64,000 nt of DNA from Tritonibacter aquimaris (GCF_009617595.1 NZ_WIXK01000001.1:186001-250000), one strand, 5' to 3'; numbered from the stretch's first letter, positions 54,057 through 64,000 are shown. The notes: generated from the letters alone by a model not told the origin. A program made the numbers and translations.

Positions 54057-55402
54057 CAGCTTTGGGTGCGACCCGGAGAGGGAGCCTTGCTGGCTTTTGG
54101 CTTGCTGCCGCGTTTGCGGAAGCCGCCAGGTTTTCCACCAGGTTTGCCACCAGGTTTTCCACCGGGGCGGCCACCACCAGAGTTTCCGCCGGAATTGCCG
54201 CCAGGACGACCACCGGGGCGGCGTCCACCACCACGACGGCCTTTTGGTGCCTCATTGGGATCAGGCATAACCTCCCAAGGGCGGCCAGAGGCCACCGGGA
54301 TCTGGATCTTCATGGTTTTCTGAATGGCCTTCAGTTCGTCCATTTCGTCCGGGGCACAAAACGCCACTGCTTCACCATCTTTGCCCGCGCGCGCGGTACG
54401 GCCGATACGGTGCACATAAGCGTCTGGCACATTGGGCAGCTCGTAGTTGTAGACGTATTTCACATCCGGGATGTCAAGCCCGCGCGCGGCGACATCGGTT
54501 GCAACCAGTACTTTAACTTCACCCGCGCGAAAGGCTGCCAAAGCACGTTCACGCTGGCCCTGGCTTTTGTTGCCGTGGATCGCAGCCGCAGAGAAGCCCG
54601 CCTTATCGAGCGTCTTCATCAGCCGCTCCATCCCGTGTTTGGTGCGGCCAAAGATCAGCGTGCGTTCATCCGCGTGTTTCGCCAGCAGCTCTTTCAGCAG
54701 CGACAGTTTCTCTGCCTTGGCGATGAAGTGGATCGATTGGGTCACCTTGGCGGCCGGTTTGCCGGGCGGTGTAACCTCGATACGGATCGGCCGATCAAGA
54801 TAGGTATTGGCGAGCTCATTCATCTGTTTTGGCATGGTGGCCGAAAACAGCATGGTCTGGCGTTCCTCGGGCAGGAGCGGCGCGATTTTGCGCAGCGCAT
54901 GAATAAAGCCCATGTCGAGCATCTGATCCGCTTCATCCAGCACTAGGAAATCGCAAGATCCCAGATCAACTGCGTTGCGATCCATAATGTCGATCAGGCG
55001 ACCAGGGGTTGCGACCAAAATATCTGTGCCGCGCGACAGCCGGGTGATCTGCGGATTGATAGAAACGCCGCCCACAACAACGGTTACCCGCACCGGGGTG
55101 TTTTCGGTCAACCCTTTAAGCGACTCTGCGATCTGGTTCACCAGTTCACGGGTGGGGGCCAGGATCAAACCACGCACCGTGCCCGCGGCAGGCTTGCGCC
55201 CGTAGCCCAGCATCTGTGCAATCAGCGGCACCCCAAAGGCTGCGGTCTTGCCGGTGCCGGTTTGTGCCAAGCCCAGGACATCACGTCCCTGCAACGCATG
55301 GGGAATCGCCCGCGCCTGGATCGGGGTTGGGGTGCTGAACCCCAAGGTTTCAATACGGTTCAAAAGCTGCGCAGGCAGCTCCATAGAAGCAAAGTCACTC
55401 AC
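54056..55402 (-). CDS. DEAD-box ATP-dependent RNA helicase
   Basis: 448 residues starting at GTG 55402 (AGGA 6 nt upstream; the frame is open to 55507 without support). Helicase motifs: AQTGTGKTAAFGVP (I), PTRELVNQIAES (Ia), VLDEADQMLDMGF (II), FSATMPKQMNELA (III), DVAARGLDIPDVKYV (V) and HRIGRTARAGKDG (VI). The C-terminus is a glycine-rich RNA-binding tail with PGGKPGGKPGG-type repeats. RhlE-type; likely ribosome assembly or cold adaptation. Confidence 0.94.
   Translation of the reverse strand: MSDFASMELPAQLLNRIETLGFSTPTPIQARAIPHALQGRDVLGLAQTGTGKTAAFGVPLIAQMLGYGRKPAAGTVRGLILAPTRELVNQIAESLKGLTENTPVRVTVVVGGVSINPQITRLSRGTDILVATPGRLIDIMDRNAVDLGSCDFLVLDEADQMLDMGFIHALRKIAPLLPEERQTMLFSATMPKQMNELANTYLDRPIRIEVTPPGKPAAKVTQSIHFIAKAEKLSLLKELLAKHADERTLIFGRTKHGMERLMKTLDKAGFSAAAIHGNKSQGQRERALAAFRAGEVKVLVATDVAARGLDIPDVKYVYNYELPNVPDAYVHRIGRTARAGKDGEAVAFCAPDEMDELKAIQKTMKIQIPVASGRPWEVMPDPNEAPKGRRGGGRRPGGRPGGNSGGNSGGGRPGGKPGGKPGGKPGGFRKRGSKPKASKAPSPGRTQS
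54118..54230 (-). repeat. Tandem codon repeats of the glycine-rich helicase tail
   Basis: The coding strand contains near-repeats of about 12 bp giving GGKPGGKPGG and related units, a slippage-prone stretch of the helicase gene. Confidence 0.8.
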
Positions 55403-55628
55403 TGCAGATCCTTTCAAGGCCCTGACTGGCCGCCTTAGGGCGGGGCTTGGGCCAATGTGATGCAGCAAGAGGAGCAGCTGAACCACAGAATTCGGGTTGT
55501 TGCGCAAATGACTGTGGATAACGAGGTTGTCAACCGGTTAAGCTCAACAAAAGCTGGTTTTCCGGCTGCGTTTTATTCGCTAGAGACAGATGGCTCTAGG
55601 ATCTGGTGGACGCTGAGGAAGGATTGCG

Positions 55629-56048
55629 ATGCCCATGTCAATTATTGCCCGTTGCGAGGCCAAAGGCCTTCGTATGACTGGACAGCGCCGCATTATTGCA
55701 CAGGTTTTGCAAGACAGTTCCGATCACCCGGATGTAGAAGAGCTGTACAAACGGGCAAGCGCTTTGGACGACGGGATTTCCATTGCCACGGTCTACCGGA
55801 CTGTAAAGCTCTTTGAAGAAGCGGGCATTTTGGAGCGGCTGGAATTTGGCGATGGGCGCGCGCGCTATGAAGATGCAGAGCGCGACCACCATGACCATCT
55901 GATCGATATGAACAGCGGCGAAGTCATCGAATTCTGTGATCCCGAAATCGAAGCGTTGCAGGAAAAGATCGCACAAAAGCTTGGCTATGAGCTGCGCGGC
56001 CACAAGCTTGAGCTTTACGGCGTGCCCTTGTCCAAAACCCGCAGCTAA
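55629..56048 (+). CDS. Fur-family metalloregulator (possibly Mur)
   Basis: 139 residues. A winged-helix N-terminal part (RMTGQRRIIAQVLQDSSDHPDVEELYKRA, shown here in two halves: GISIATVYRTVKLFEEAG), then the metal sensing region with HHDHLIDMNSGEVIEFCDPEIEALQEKIA read as HHDH and the single Cys. No CxxC pairs, so the structural zinc site is absent. In Alphaproteobacteria such proteins often sense manganese (Mur) rather than iron. AAGGA precedes the ATG at a 5-nt spacing. Monocistronic. Confidence 0.9.
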   Translation: MPMSIIARCEAKGLRMTGQRRIIAQVLQDSSDHPDVEELYKRASALDDGISIATVYRTVKLFEEAGILERLEFGDGRARYEDAERDHHDHLIDMNSGEVIEFCDPEIEALQEKIAQKLGYELRGHKLELYGVPLSKTRS

Positions 56049-56125
56049 TAAATCCCCAATAGATTCTCAGTAAAGGGCGCTGTTCGCGCTGGGACTGCGC
56101 TGGGATTGTCGATTTTGGATATTGT

Positions 56126-56140
56126 ATCACATTCCGTGAT
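56126..56140. promoter_or_regulatory. Small inverted repeat ahead of the EamA gene
   Basis: ATCAC-attcc-GTGAT, a short palindrome between the Fur-family gene and the transporter. Possible regulator site; weak evidence. Confidence 0.3.
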
Positions 56141-56251
56141 GTTGCGTTTCACGTCATATCATGTGGGATGTTTACATTTTATCTTGCCGCGCTGGGCAAT
56201 TCCGGTGTCATGGAGCGTAGATCTATTCACGCGACCAAGTCGGAGGCAGCT

Positions 56252-57136
56252 ATGAACAACGTGCGCGGAATTCTTTTGGTGTTGTTGGCCATGGTTGGCT
56301 TCACCCTGGAAGACACATTCATCAAGGCGCTGACCGGCGGTATGGCCGTAGGGCAGGTGCTGATGCTGATTGGTCTGGGCAGCGCGTCGGTTTTTGCACT
56401 TTTTGCCAGCGTGCGTGGGGAAAACATCTTGGGGGCGCGCGCCTGGCAGCCTTTGCCGCTGTTACGCGCGTTTACCGAAGCCTTTTCTGCAGTTGCCTAC
56501 GCAACCGCGCTGTCAAAAGTGGATATCTCAACCGTTGCTGCGGTGTTTCAGGCCACGCCTTTGGTGATCACCATGGGGGCTGCGCTGTTTCTTGGGGAAC
56601 AAGTGGGCTGGCGGCGCTGGAGCGCTATTGGGGTTGGTTTTATCGGTGTGATTATGATCATTCGTCCCGGCCTCAATGGCTTTGAGCCTGCTGCGCTTTG
56701 GGTGCTGATCGCCGTGCTGGGGGTTGCGACCCGTGATCTGTTGACGCGGGTTTTGTCTGCGGATGTGCCCTCTACTGTTGTGAGCTTTCAGGCCTTTGCC
56801 ACCATTATCCCAGCAGGGCTGTTTTTGATGTTTGTCAACAACAGCAGCTTTTCCGTTCCGCATGGGGCGGATTGGGCCATGATCGTGGGCGGGGTGCTGT
56901 TTGGCGTCATGGGGTACTATTCAATCGTGGTGGCAATGCGCATTGGCGACGCGGCTGTGGTGACCCCGTTTCGCTACACGCGTCTGCTGTTTTCGATCCT
57001 GATCGGCGCGGTGGTGTTTGCCGAACGGCCCGATCTGATGACGCTTGCAGGGTCTTCGCTGGTGATTGGCTCTGGTCTTTATACCTTCCTGCGGGAACGG
57101 CGGCTGCAACGCGTGACGCAGATGGCAAACGCATGA
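56252..57136 (+). CDS. EamA/DMT-family membrane transporter
   Basis: 294 residues, ten predicted membrane helices in two EamA repeats (the second begins near residue 145). GGAGG lies 5 nt before the ATG at 56252. Substrate unknown; family members export amino acids or metabolites. Basic C-terminal tail RERRLQR. Confidence 0.9.
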   Translation: MNNVRGILLVLLAMVGFTLEDTFIKALTGGMAVGQVLMLIGLGSASVFALFASVRGENILGARAWQPLPLLRAFTEAFSAVAYATALSKVDISTVAAVFQATPLVITMGAALFLGEQVGWRRWSAIGVGFIGVIMIIRPGLNGFEPAALWVLIAVLGVATRDLLTRVLSADVPSTVVSFQAFATIIPAGLFLMFVNNSSFSVPHGADWAMIVGGVLFGVMGYYSIVVAMRIGDAAVVTPFRYTRLLFSILIGAVVFAERPDLMTLAGSSLVIGSGLYTFLRERRLQRVTQMANA

Positions 57137-57230
57137 AACCTCTTTGTTTCTTCGGAAACTGATGGCGCAAACAGTTGTTCTGTTAGCCCTAAAGGTTTGA
57201 ATTAATCGCCGTTAGCGGTAACGAGAACGG

Positions 57231-57258
57231 TTTACTTTTACAATCCACTTGCTATGAC
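57231..57258 (+). promoter_or_regulatory. Candidate promoter of eno
   Basis: TTTACT (57231-57236), 16 bp, TATGAC (57253-57258), about 37 bases before the eno start. Moderate match only. Confidence 0.35.
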
Positions 57259-57273
57259 TGCGGCAAACATTAG

Positions 57274-58572
<1,299 letters not shown>

Positions 58573-58590
58573 GCCTCAGCGATAAAAAAC

Positions 58591-58622
58591 AAAACGCCCC
58601 GCCAAATTGGTGGGGCGTTTTT
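58591..58622 (+). terminator. Terminator of eno
   Basis: Stem aaaacgccccgcca / tggtggggcgtttt with one G·T pair and T-run; the MEKHLA gene starts 15 bases later. Confidence 0.9.
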
Positions 58623-58636
58623 GTGAGGAGAGTGTG

Positions 58637-59089
58637 ATGCAGGAACCAAGTGCTGAAAACGGATTTCAAGCGGCGCATGCGGCTTTGCTTGCTGCTAGTT
58701 TTGCCACGCTCACAGGGCGTGATCTGCAGGCCGATTGCAGTGCAGAAGCGCTGTATCACGCGCCGTTTGTGATCCTCTCCCATGATGGCGGCGTGGATCC
58801 TGTGCTGACCTATGGCAATCTGGCGGCGCAGAAATTGTGGGAAATGGGTTGGGACCAGCTGACACAAATGCCTTCGCGCCTCACAGCTGAGCCGCAGCAC
58901 CGCACCACTCGGGCTGAGATGTTTGAACGCATGCGGCTAAGTGGTGTGATTGATGACTATGCGGGCATTCGCATCAGTGCCACGGGAAAACGATTTGAAA
59001 TTCGCGGTGCTGTGATTTGGGCCCTTGTTGACGACGCAGGGATCAAGCAGGGTGAGGCCGCAATGTTTCAGAATTATCAATACCTTTGA
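58637..59089 (+). CDS. MEKHLA-domain protein
   Basis: 150 residues, a PAS-like MEKHLA fold: VLTYGNLAAQKLWEMGWDQL and PSRLTAEPQHR are the clearest parts, then VIDDYAGIRISATGKRFEI. Found in plants as a transcription-factor domain and as a stand-alone protein in bacteria, of unknown role. GAGGAG lies 6 nt before the ATG. Coupled closely to the GNAT gene downstream (14 bases). Confidence 0.85.
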   Translation: MQEPSAENGFQAAHAALLAASFATLTGRDLQADCSAEALYHAPFVILSHDGGVDPVLTYGNLAAQKLWEMGWDQLTQMPSRLTAEPQHRTTRAEMFERMRLSGVIDDYAGIRISATGKRFEIRGAVIWALVDDAGIKQGEAAMFQNYQYL

Positions 59090-59103
59090 AGGAGGGCAGG
59101 GCG

Positions 59104-59703
59104 ATGGAATTTGTAGATGGTTTGACTGAGATCCCCGACGATAAGCTTGCAACAATTGTGACCTATCTGCAGATGTTTGAACGCCCCGAACTGCGCCCTG
59201 TTGCTGCGCCCGAGGGCGTGAGCCTGCAGCGCCATGACGCGCCTGATCTGTCCTGGTATCGCTCGCTGTTTCGTGCGGTTGGTGGCGACTATCTTTGGGT
59301 GTCGCGTCTGGAAACACCGGATGCGGATCTCAGCGCGCATCTTAGCCACGATAATGTTTCGGTCTGGTCAGTGCGCAAGAACGGCGAAGATCTGGGCCTG
59401 TTGGAGCTGGAATGGAAAGACGGTGAATGTGAACTGTCGTTCTTTGGTCTTGCTCAGCCATTGATTGGCGGCGGTGTTGGGCGCTGGCTGATGAACCAGG
59501 CGATTGAGTTCGCGTTTGAGCGCCCGATCCAGCGTTTCTTTGTTCACACCTGCACCTTGGACAGCGCGCAGGCGTTGCCGTTTTATATCCGCTCAGGCTT
59601 TAGTCCTTATCGGCGTGCGCTGGAGATCATGCAAGATCCACGCCTTGGCGGCTATTACGCTGCAGATGCGGCGCCGCAGCTCCCCTATCTGGTGAAAGAT
59701 TGA
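59104..59703 (+). CDS. GNAT family N-acetyltransferase
   Basis: 199 residues. The acetyl-CoA region is QPLIGGGVGRWLMNQAIEFAF, followed by FFVHTCTLDSAQALPFYIRSGF. The substrate is unknown. A GGAGG-type ribosome site precedes the ATG. Likely cotranscribed with the MEKHLA gene. Confidence 0.9.
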   Translation: MEFVDGLTEIPDDKLATIVTYLQMFERPELRPVAAPEGVSLQRHDAPDLSWYRSLFRAVGGDYLWVSRLETPDADLSAHLSHDNVSVWSVRKNGEDLGLLELEWKDGECELSFFGLAQPLIGGGVGRWLMNQAIEFAFERPIQRFFVHTCTLDSAQALPFYIRSGFSPYRRALEIMQDPRLGGYYAADAAPQLPYLVKD

Positions 59704-59709
59704 TCGCGC

Positions 59710-60156
59710 TTAAACCAGCGGTCTGATCAGTGAAATTGGTGTTTCGACGGGCGCAAACCGCACCCGTTGGAACAAACCCGCCGCGCCTTCATCCGCGAGC
59801 TTGACCTGAATATCAAGAAGGCCCGCACCTGACATGGTCTTGATCAGCTGCAGCAGTGCTTCGGTTGCAATGCCGCGACCGCGCACAGGTGGCCGGATGT
59901 AGATTTCCTGCAAAAGCCCTTGCAAGCCACCACGCTCCATATCCCAGGTGAACCCCAACACAAGATAGCCAATGGCTGCACGTGCAGGGCCAATCAGATA
60001 GGCCGCCCCATAAGGGTTGCCGTCCAGCAGTGGCATCAAGGCCGCATTTAATCCATCTTCATGGACTTCTTCGCCGCGTTCCTCGCGAAAGGCCGCAGCA
60101 AGGGCTGCGAGTTTCTCAAGATGCTCGGGCTTTGCCAATTGCAGTGCTGCGCTCAT
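59710..60156 (-). CDS. GNAT family N-acetyltransferase
   Basis: 148 residues. Core IYIRPPVRGRGIATEALLQLI (acetyl-CoA binding RGxG/A). The start overlaps the nucleoside hydrolase stop by ATGA, so the two are coupled. The substrate is unknown. Confidence 0.9.
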   Translation of the reverse strand: MSAALQLAKPEHLEKLAALAAAFREERGEEVHEDGLNAALMPLLDGNPYGAAYLIGPARAAIGYLVLGFTWDMERGGLQGLLQEIYIRPPVRGRGIATEALLQLIKTMSGAGLLDIQVKLADEGAAGLFQRVRFAPVETPISLIRPLV

Positions 60157-61094
60157 AATCTGGCCAATCCTTCTGTGAGCAGGTTGAAAAATCCATCCGC
60201 ATCGACATCGCCGATGAACAGTGCGTTTGGGGCACGATCCGTCACCCGCCACCAGTCTGCCACCGTCATACCAAGAGTAAGATCAGACTGGGTTTCGATC
60301 TCTACATTCACGTGGCGGCCGGAAAACAGCTGTGGATGCAACAGATAGGCGATGACGCAGGGATCATGCAATGGCCCACCGTCAGATCCATATTTCTCCA
60401 CATCAAAACGTTCAAAAAACGCGAGCATATCTGCGGTGAAGGCGGCGGCTTTTGTGTTTAGATCACGGATTGCATTTATGCGATGCGGTGTCGTCAACAC
60501 CTTATGGGTCACATCCAGCGGCATCACCACCAGTGGCACGCCAGCGCTAAACACAATCTCGGCCGCTTCGGGATCCACATAGATGTTAAATTCAGCCGCC
60601 GGGGTGATATTGCCCACTTCAAAATAAGCGCCACCCATCATGATGAGCTCTTTTACGCGTGGGATAATATCTGGCGCACGTTCAAAGGCAGTGGCGATAT
60701 TGCTCAGCGGTCCCAGGGTGCACAGCGTCACGCTTCCTGCAGGTTCGCGCCGTAGGGTTTCAATAATGAAGTCAACAGCGTGCACATCAGAAAGCGGTGT
60801 TTCAGGATCAAACAGTTCCGGGCCGTCTAATCCGGTTTTTCCATGCACATGTTCCGCCGTCACAAGCGCACGTTTGATGGGCCGCGCGCATCCAGCGTAA
60901 ACAGCCATATCCTTGCGTCCGGCAATGTCGCAAATGATGCGGGCGTTGCGGGTGGTCAGATCCAGTGGCACATTGCCTGCAACGCAGGTAATCCCGAGCA
61001 CGTCCAGCGCATCCGGGTTTGCAAGTGCGAGCAATATCGCAACCGCGTCATCCTGGCCGGGGTCGGTATCAATGATGATCTTGCGTTTGCGCAT
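60153..61094 (-). CDS. Inosine-uridine preferring nucleoside hydrolase
   Basis: 313 residues. N-terminal metal-binding signature KIIIDTDPGQDDAVAILLAL, GGAYFEVGNITPAAEFNIY and LHDPCVIAYLL. Cleaves ribonucleosides to base and ribose for salvage. Start ATG 61094 has AGAGGG 6 nt upstream. Confidence 0.94.
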   Translation of the reverse strand: MRKRKIIIDTDPGQDDAVAILLALANPDALDVLGITCVAGNVPLDLTTRNARIICDIAGRKDMAVYAGCARPIKRALVTAEHVHGKTGLDGPELFDPETPLSDVHAVDFIIETLRREPAGSVTLCTLGPLSNIATAFERAPDIIPRVKELIMMGGAYFEVGNITPAAEFNIYVDPEAAEIVFSAGVPLVVMPLDVTHKVLTTPHRINAIRDLNTKAAAFTADMLAFFERFDVEKYGSDGGPLHDPCVIAYLLHPQLFSGRHVNVEIETQSDLTLGMTVADWWRVTDRAPNALFIGDVDADGFFNLLTEGLARL

Positions 61095-61122
61095 GGCGGG
61101 CCCTCTTTCGTTCTCGCCCAGC

Positions 61123-61956
61123 TTAGCCCGGCATATCGGCTTTAGCACGCTCTGCCTGTTTGACCTCATCCCAAAGCGCGTCCATCTCGGCGAGGTCGCT
61201 CTCATCCGGGGTTTTGCCACGCGCGGCAAGACGCTCTTCGACACCTTCAAAGCGGCGGGTGAATTTGGCATTGGCCCGGCGCAATGCCGCTTCGGGTTCG
61301 ACATCAAGGTGGCGACCCAGATTGGCCATCACAAACATCAGATCGCCAAATTCTTCTTCAACTTCATTCTGGCTGAGCGTGTCACGCGCCTCAACAAGTT
61401 CGGCGGATTCTTCGGCGATTTTTTCGATCACATTTTGCGCCGAGGGCCAATCAAACCCAACCCGCGCGGCACGTTTTTGCAGCTTGTACGCCCGTAGCAG
61501 GGCAGGCAGCCCAACGGCCACACCATCCAATGTGCCGCTTTGCCGTTTGGAGGCACGTTCTTGCGCTTTGATCTTCTCCCAATCATCCACCTGCTGGTCC
61601 GCGGATTTTTCGCGGTTTTCATCACCAAATACATGCGGGTGGCGGCTCACCATCTTGTTGGACATGGTGCGCACCACATCTTGAAAGGTGAAATGCCCGG
61701 CCTCAGCCGCCATCTGGGCATGAAAGACCGATTGAAACAGCAAATCGCCCAGCTCGCCTTGCAGCTCATCCCAGGCCTTGCGCTCAATTGCATCAGCAAC
61801 TTCATAGGCTTCTTCAATGGTGTAAGGCGCGATCGTGGCGAAATCCTGCTCGATATCCCAGGGGCAGCCGCTGTCAGGATCGCGCAGGGCCTGCATGATT
61901 TTAAGCAGCCGTTCAATTCCAGCGGTTTCATCATGGATGAGTGATGCGTCAGACAT
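61123..61956 (-). CDS. mazG: Nucleoside triphosphate pyrophosphohydrolase MazG
   Basis: 277 residues with the two MazG domains (PDSGCPWDIEQDFATIAPYT and later IAEESAELVEARDTL). Hydrolyses NTPs to NMPs, with a role in ppGpp control and damaged nucleotide removal. Start ATG 61956 with only a weak ribosome site. Divergent from the M20 gene with 64 bases between. Confidence 0.93.
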   Translation of the reverse strand: MSDASLIHDETAGIERLLKIMQALRDPDSGCPWDIEQDFATIAPYTIEEAYEVADAIERKAWDELQGELGDLLFQSVFHAQMAAEAGHFTFQDVVRTMSNKMVSRHPHVFGDENREKSADQQVDDWEKIKAQERASKRQSGTLDGVAVGLPALLRAYKLQKRAARVGFDWPSAQNVIEKIAEESAELVEARDTLSQNEVEEEFGDLMFVMANLGRHLDVEPEAALRRANAKFTRRFEGVEERLAARGKTPDESDLAEMDALWDEVKQAERAKADMPG

Positions 61957-62020
61957 TGCGTGAGCCCCTGTTCCAGTGTCAGATGCATCAATCACCGAGT
62001 CTTTTGCAGGAGTCCAGCCC

Positions 62021-63184
62021 ATGCCGGTTGTGAACCGTATCGCCAACTACGCCAACGAGCTGCAAGAATGGCGTCAGCATCTGCATTCCATCCCGGAGCT
62101 GTCGCTGGAGTTGCCAAAAACCGCGGCTTTTGTGGCGCAACGCCTGCGAGAGATCGGCGTGGATGAGATCCACGAAGGTATCGCCACCAGCGGTATTGTG
62201 GCGATCATCAATGGCCAAAGCAAAGGTGAAACCATTGGTCTGCGTGCCGATATGGATGCATTGCCAATTGAGGAAGAAACCGGTGCAAAATATGCCTCGG
62301 CCCATGCAGGCAAAATGCATGCCTGTGGTCATGACGGCCATACAACCATGCTGCTTGGGGCGGCGAAATACCTGGCGGAGACGCGCAATTTCTCTGGCCG
62401 GGTTGCACTGATTTTCCAACCTGCCGAAGAAACCGTGGGCGGTGCACGTATTATGGTCGAAGAAGGTGTGCTTGAGCGGTTTGATATTTCCCAGATTTAC
62501 GCGCTGCATTGCGCGCCGGGGTTGCCCTTTGGCGAATTTATCACGCGCCCCGGCCCGATCATGGCCGCAGCAGATGAATTCTATATCTATATTAACGGGC
62601 TTGGCGGGCACGGCGCGCTGCCGCATGAAACCCGCGATCCGGTGATGGCGGCCTGTGGTATTGCGCAGGCGATCCAGACCATTGTCAGCCGCAATCATTT
62701 TGCCCTTGAAGATCTGGTGGTGTCTGTCACCCAGATCCACACCGGCAGCGCCGATAATATTGTGCCCGAAACCGCCTTTATCAACGGCACTGTGCGCTCG
62801 TTTGATAAGGACACACAGGCCATGGTGATGCGCCGCATGGATGAGATCGTGCGCGGTCAAGCCATTGCCTATGGGGTTGAAGTAGAGCTGAATTACAACG
62901 TGGGCTACCCCGCGACCGTTAACGACCCGCAGCGTACTGAACTGGCCCTAAAGGCTGCGCGTGACGTGGCGGGTGAAACCCACGTGGATGGGGAGTGCGA
63001 CCCGCAGATGGGGGCGGAAGATTTCAGCTACTTCTTGCAGGCCTGTCCCGGTGCATATCTGTTTTTGGGGCAAGGGGACGGACCGGGGCTGCATCAGGCG
63101 GGATTTGATTTTAACGATGAAATCGCGCCTATCGGAGCTTCTTTCTTTTCTCGCCTGGTAGAGACATTGCAGCCCGCAGGCTAA
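62021..63184 (+). CDS. M20 family amidohydrolase (hippurate hydrolase-like)
   Basis: 387-residue zinc-dependent amidohydrolase. Metal ligands: HACGHDGHTTMLLG, QPAEETVGGA, ALHCAPGLPFG and the C-terminal PQMGAEDFSYFL. Substrate class is N-acyl amino acids (hippurate, N-acyl-His), not identifiable further. Start ATG 62021 has AGGAG 8 nt upstream; ATG 61976 is inferior. Upstream of an agmatinase-type gene. Confidence 0.92.
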   Translation: MPVVNRIANYANELQEWRQHLHSIPELSLELPKTAAFVAQRLREIGVDEIHEGIATSGIVAIINGQSKGETIGLRADMDALPIEEETGAKYASAHAGKMHACGHDGHTTMLLGAAKYLAETRNFSGRVALIFQPAEETVGGARIMVEEGVLERFDISQIYALHCAPGLPFGEFITRPGPIMAAADEFYIYINGLGGHGALPHETRDPVMAACGIAQAIQTIVSRNHFALEDLVVSVTQIHTGSADNIVPETAFINGTVRSFDKDTQAMVMRRMDEIVRGQAIAYGVEVELNYNVGYPATVNDPQRTELALKAARDVAGETHVDGECDPQMGAEDFSYFLQACPGAYLFLGQGDGPGLHQAGFDFNDEIAPIGASFFSRLVETLQPAG

Positions 63185-63253
63185 GCTCTGGGATGACAAG
63201 GGCGCTGGCGTCGGCTATCCCGGTGATCAGAGACCAAGCAATAGGATGTTGCG

Positions 63254-64000
63254 ATGGCATTGGAAGATGCAAAAAACCAAGTAGATGAGGCCTTTACCCG
63301 CGAGGATCTGAAGGGGCCGAGTTTTGAAAACACCTTTGGTGGGGCAACTTCCTTTTTGCGACGCCGCTACACTAAGGATTTGCGTCAGGCGGATATTGCC
63401 GTGACTGGCATCCCCTTTGATCAGGCGGTGACCAACCGTCCGGGCACCCGTCTTGGCCCGCGCGCGGTGCGTGAAGCCAGCGCGCTGCAAAGCCCCGATG
63501 CGCCTTATGGCTGGCCGTTTGACGTGCTGGGGGAGCTTGCAATTGTGGATTATGGCGATCTGGCGTTTGACTACGCCGATGTTGCAGCCTTTCCCGATGC
63601 GCTGACGGATCATATTCGCCAGATCCTAAAAACCGATACAGCTTCGGTGGCGATTGGCGGCGACCACTATGTGTCTTTCCCGATCCTCAAGGCGTATGCG
63701 GAAAAATACGGCCCGCTGTCACTGTTGCAGTTTGATGCCCATAGCGACACCTGGCCGGATGACAATTTCTCCCGTGTTGATCACGGCACCATGTTTTACA
63801 AGGCCGTGAAACTTGGCCTGATTGATCCCAGCACATCGGTGCAGGTCGGCATCCGCACCACCAATGCGGATACGCTTGGGGTCAATATTATCGACGCGCC
63901 AACCGTGCATGAAATTGGCCCGGTTGAGACCGCAAAACGGATCAAATCCATTCTGGGCGACCGTCCCGTCTATCTTACCTTTGATATCGACTGTCTTGAT
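63254..64000 (+). CDS. speB: Agmatinase/ureohydrolase, truncated by window edge
   Basis: Arginase/agmatinase family protein; 249 codons visible and the frame continues past the window. Metal ligands: GGDHYVSFPIL, QFDAHSDTWPDD and TFDIDCLD at the very edge. Start ATG 63254 has AGGA 7 nt upstream. Agmatinase (urea plus putrescine from agmatine) is likely, but other guanidino substrates are possible. Confidence 0.9.
   Translation, partial: MALEDAKNQVDEAFTREDLKGPSFENTFGGATSFLRRRYTKDLRQADIAVTGIPFDQAVTNRPGTRLGPRAVREASALQSPDAPYGWPFDVLGELAIVDYGDLAFDYADVAAFPDALTDHIRQILKTDTASVAIGGDHYVSFPILKAYAEKYGPLSLLQFDAHSDTWPDDNFSRVDHGTMFYKAVKLGLIDPSTSVQVGIRTTNADTLGVNIIDAPTVHEIGPVETAKRIKSILGDRPVYLTFDIDCLD

Noticed and set aside
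54062-54946. 294-codon open frame antisense to the DEAD-box helicase
   Set aside because: Opposite strand of a gene with all helicase motifs; part of it only mirrors the glycine-rich repeats.
61956-61994. Inverted similarity between the starts of mazG and the M20 frame (both read MSDAS)
   Set aside because: The M20 gene starts better at 62021 with a real ribosome site; the match is short and imperfect, likely chance.

Overview
The window looks like the chromosome of a marine Rhodobacterales (Roseobacter-group) alphaproteobacterium. Evidence: GC-rich coding sequence with alphaproteobacterial gene orders (argS–SPOR–nagZ–scpA–scpB; yceD–rpmF–plsX–fabH–ihfA–merR), the long form of dCTP deaminase, a DksA with one cysteine, a Lon/Tgt neighbourhood, and a VPLPA-CTERM protein. 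This is inferred from proteins read by eye; no database search was run. Almost all of the window is ordinary core genome on both strands. There is no prophage, insertion sequence, CRISPR array or rRNA operon.

Layout. 1–4.6 kb: end of a DctD-like regulator and a dctPQM TRAP C4-dicarboxylate transporter. 4.6–7.8 kb (minus): tpiA, an A-type Fe-S carrier, sufT, and a NfeD/SPFH membrane pair. 7.9–12.8 kb (plus): tgt, a secreted VPLPA-CTERM protein, lon. 12.9–14.6 kb: a leucine-dehydrogenase-type enzyme divergent from an Lrp regulator. 14.6–20.7 kb: two copies of tRNA-Val in 141-bp direct repeats flanking a histidine-phosphatase gene, then glnE, a small hypothetical, an RlmI-type methyltransferase and a PIN protein. 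20.8–27.6 kb: lipoprotein, M48 protease, membrane protein, a CoxE/MoxR pair, dksA, an FAD monooxygenase and xthA. 27.7–29.4 kb: an AT-rich island with a short protein built of exact 21-residue repeats and an unknown partner gene. 29.4–38 kb: erpA-like, dgt, argS, SPOR protein, nagZ, scpAB, dcd. 38.2–43.3 kb (minus): tRNA-Pro, a MerR regulator with a giant Ala/Pro/Gln tail, ihfA, fabH, plsX, rpmF. 43.5–50.7 kb: yceD, bamE, an OlsB-like acyltransferase, uup, an SDR, a FemAB-like protein, tyrS. 50.8–58.6 kb: anmK, DUF985 cupin, selO, DEAD-box helicase, a Fur-family regulator, an EamA transporter, eno. 58.6–64 kb: MEKHLA protein, two GNATs, nucleoside hydrolase, mazG, M20 amidohydrolase and the start of an agmatinase-type gene.

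The best candidate for something undescribed is at 27.99–29.39 kb. A 95-residue protein carries four [FY]SSGS blocks spaced exactly 21 residues apart and ends on the last block. It is followed by a hairpin and then by a 352-residue gene of unknown function, in DNA whose composition differs from the surroundings. Other points of interest are the tRNA-Val cassette, a DctD-type regulator that has lost GAFTGA next to a phased pair of palindromes, a canonical CtrA site, a 106-bp in-frame hexanucleotide repeat in the MerR gene, and a perfect operator-like palindrome in front of the SDR gene.
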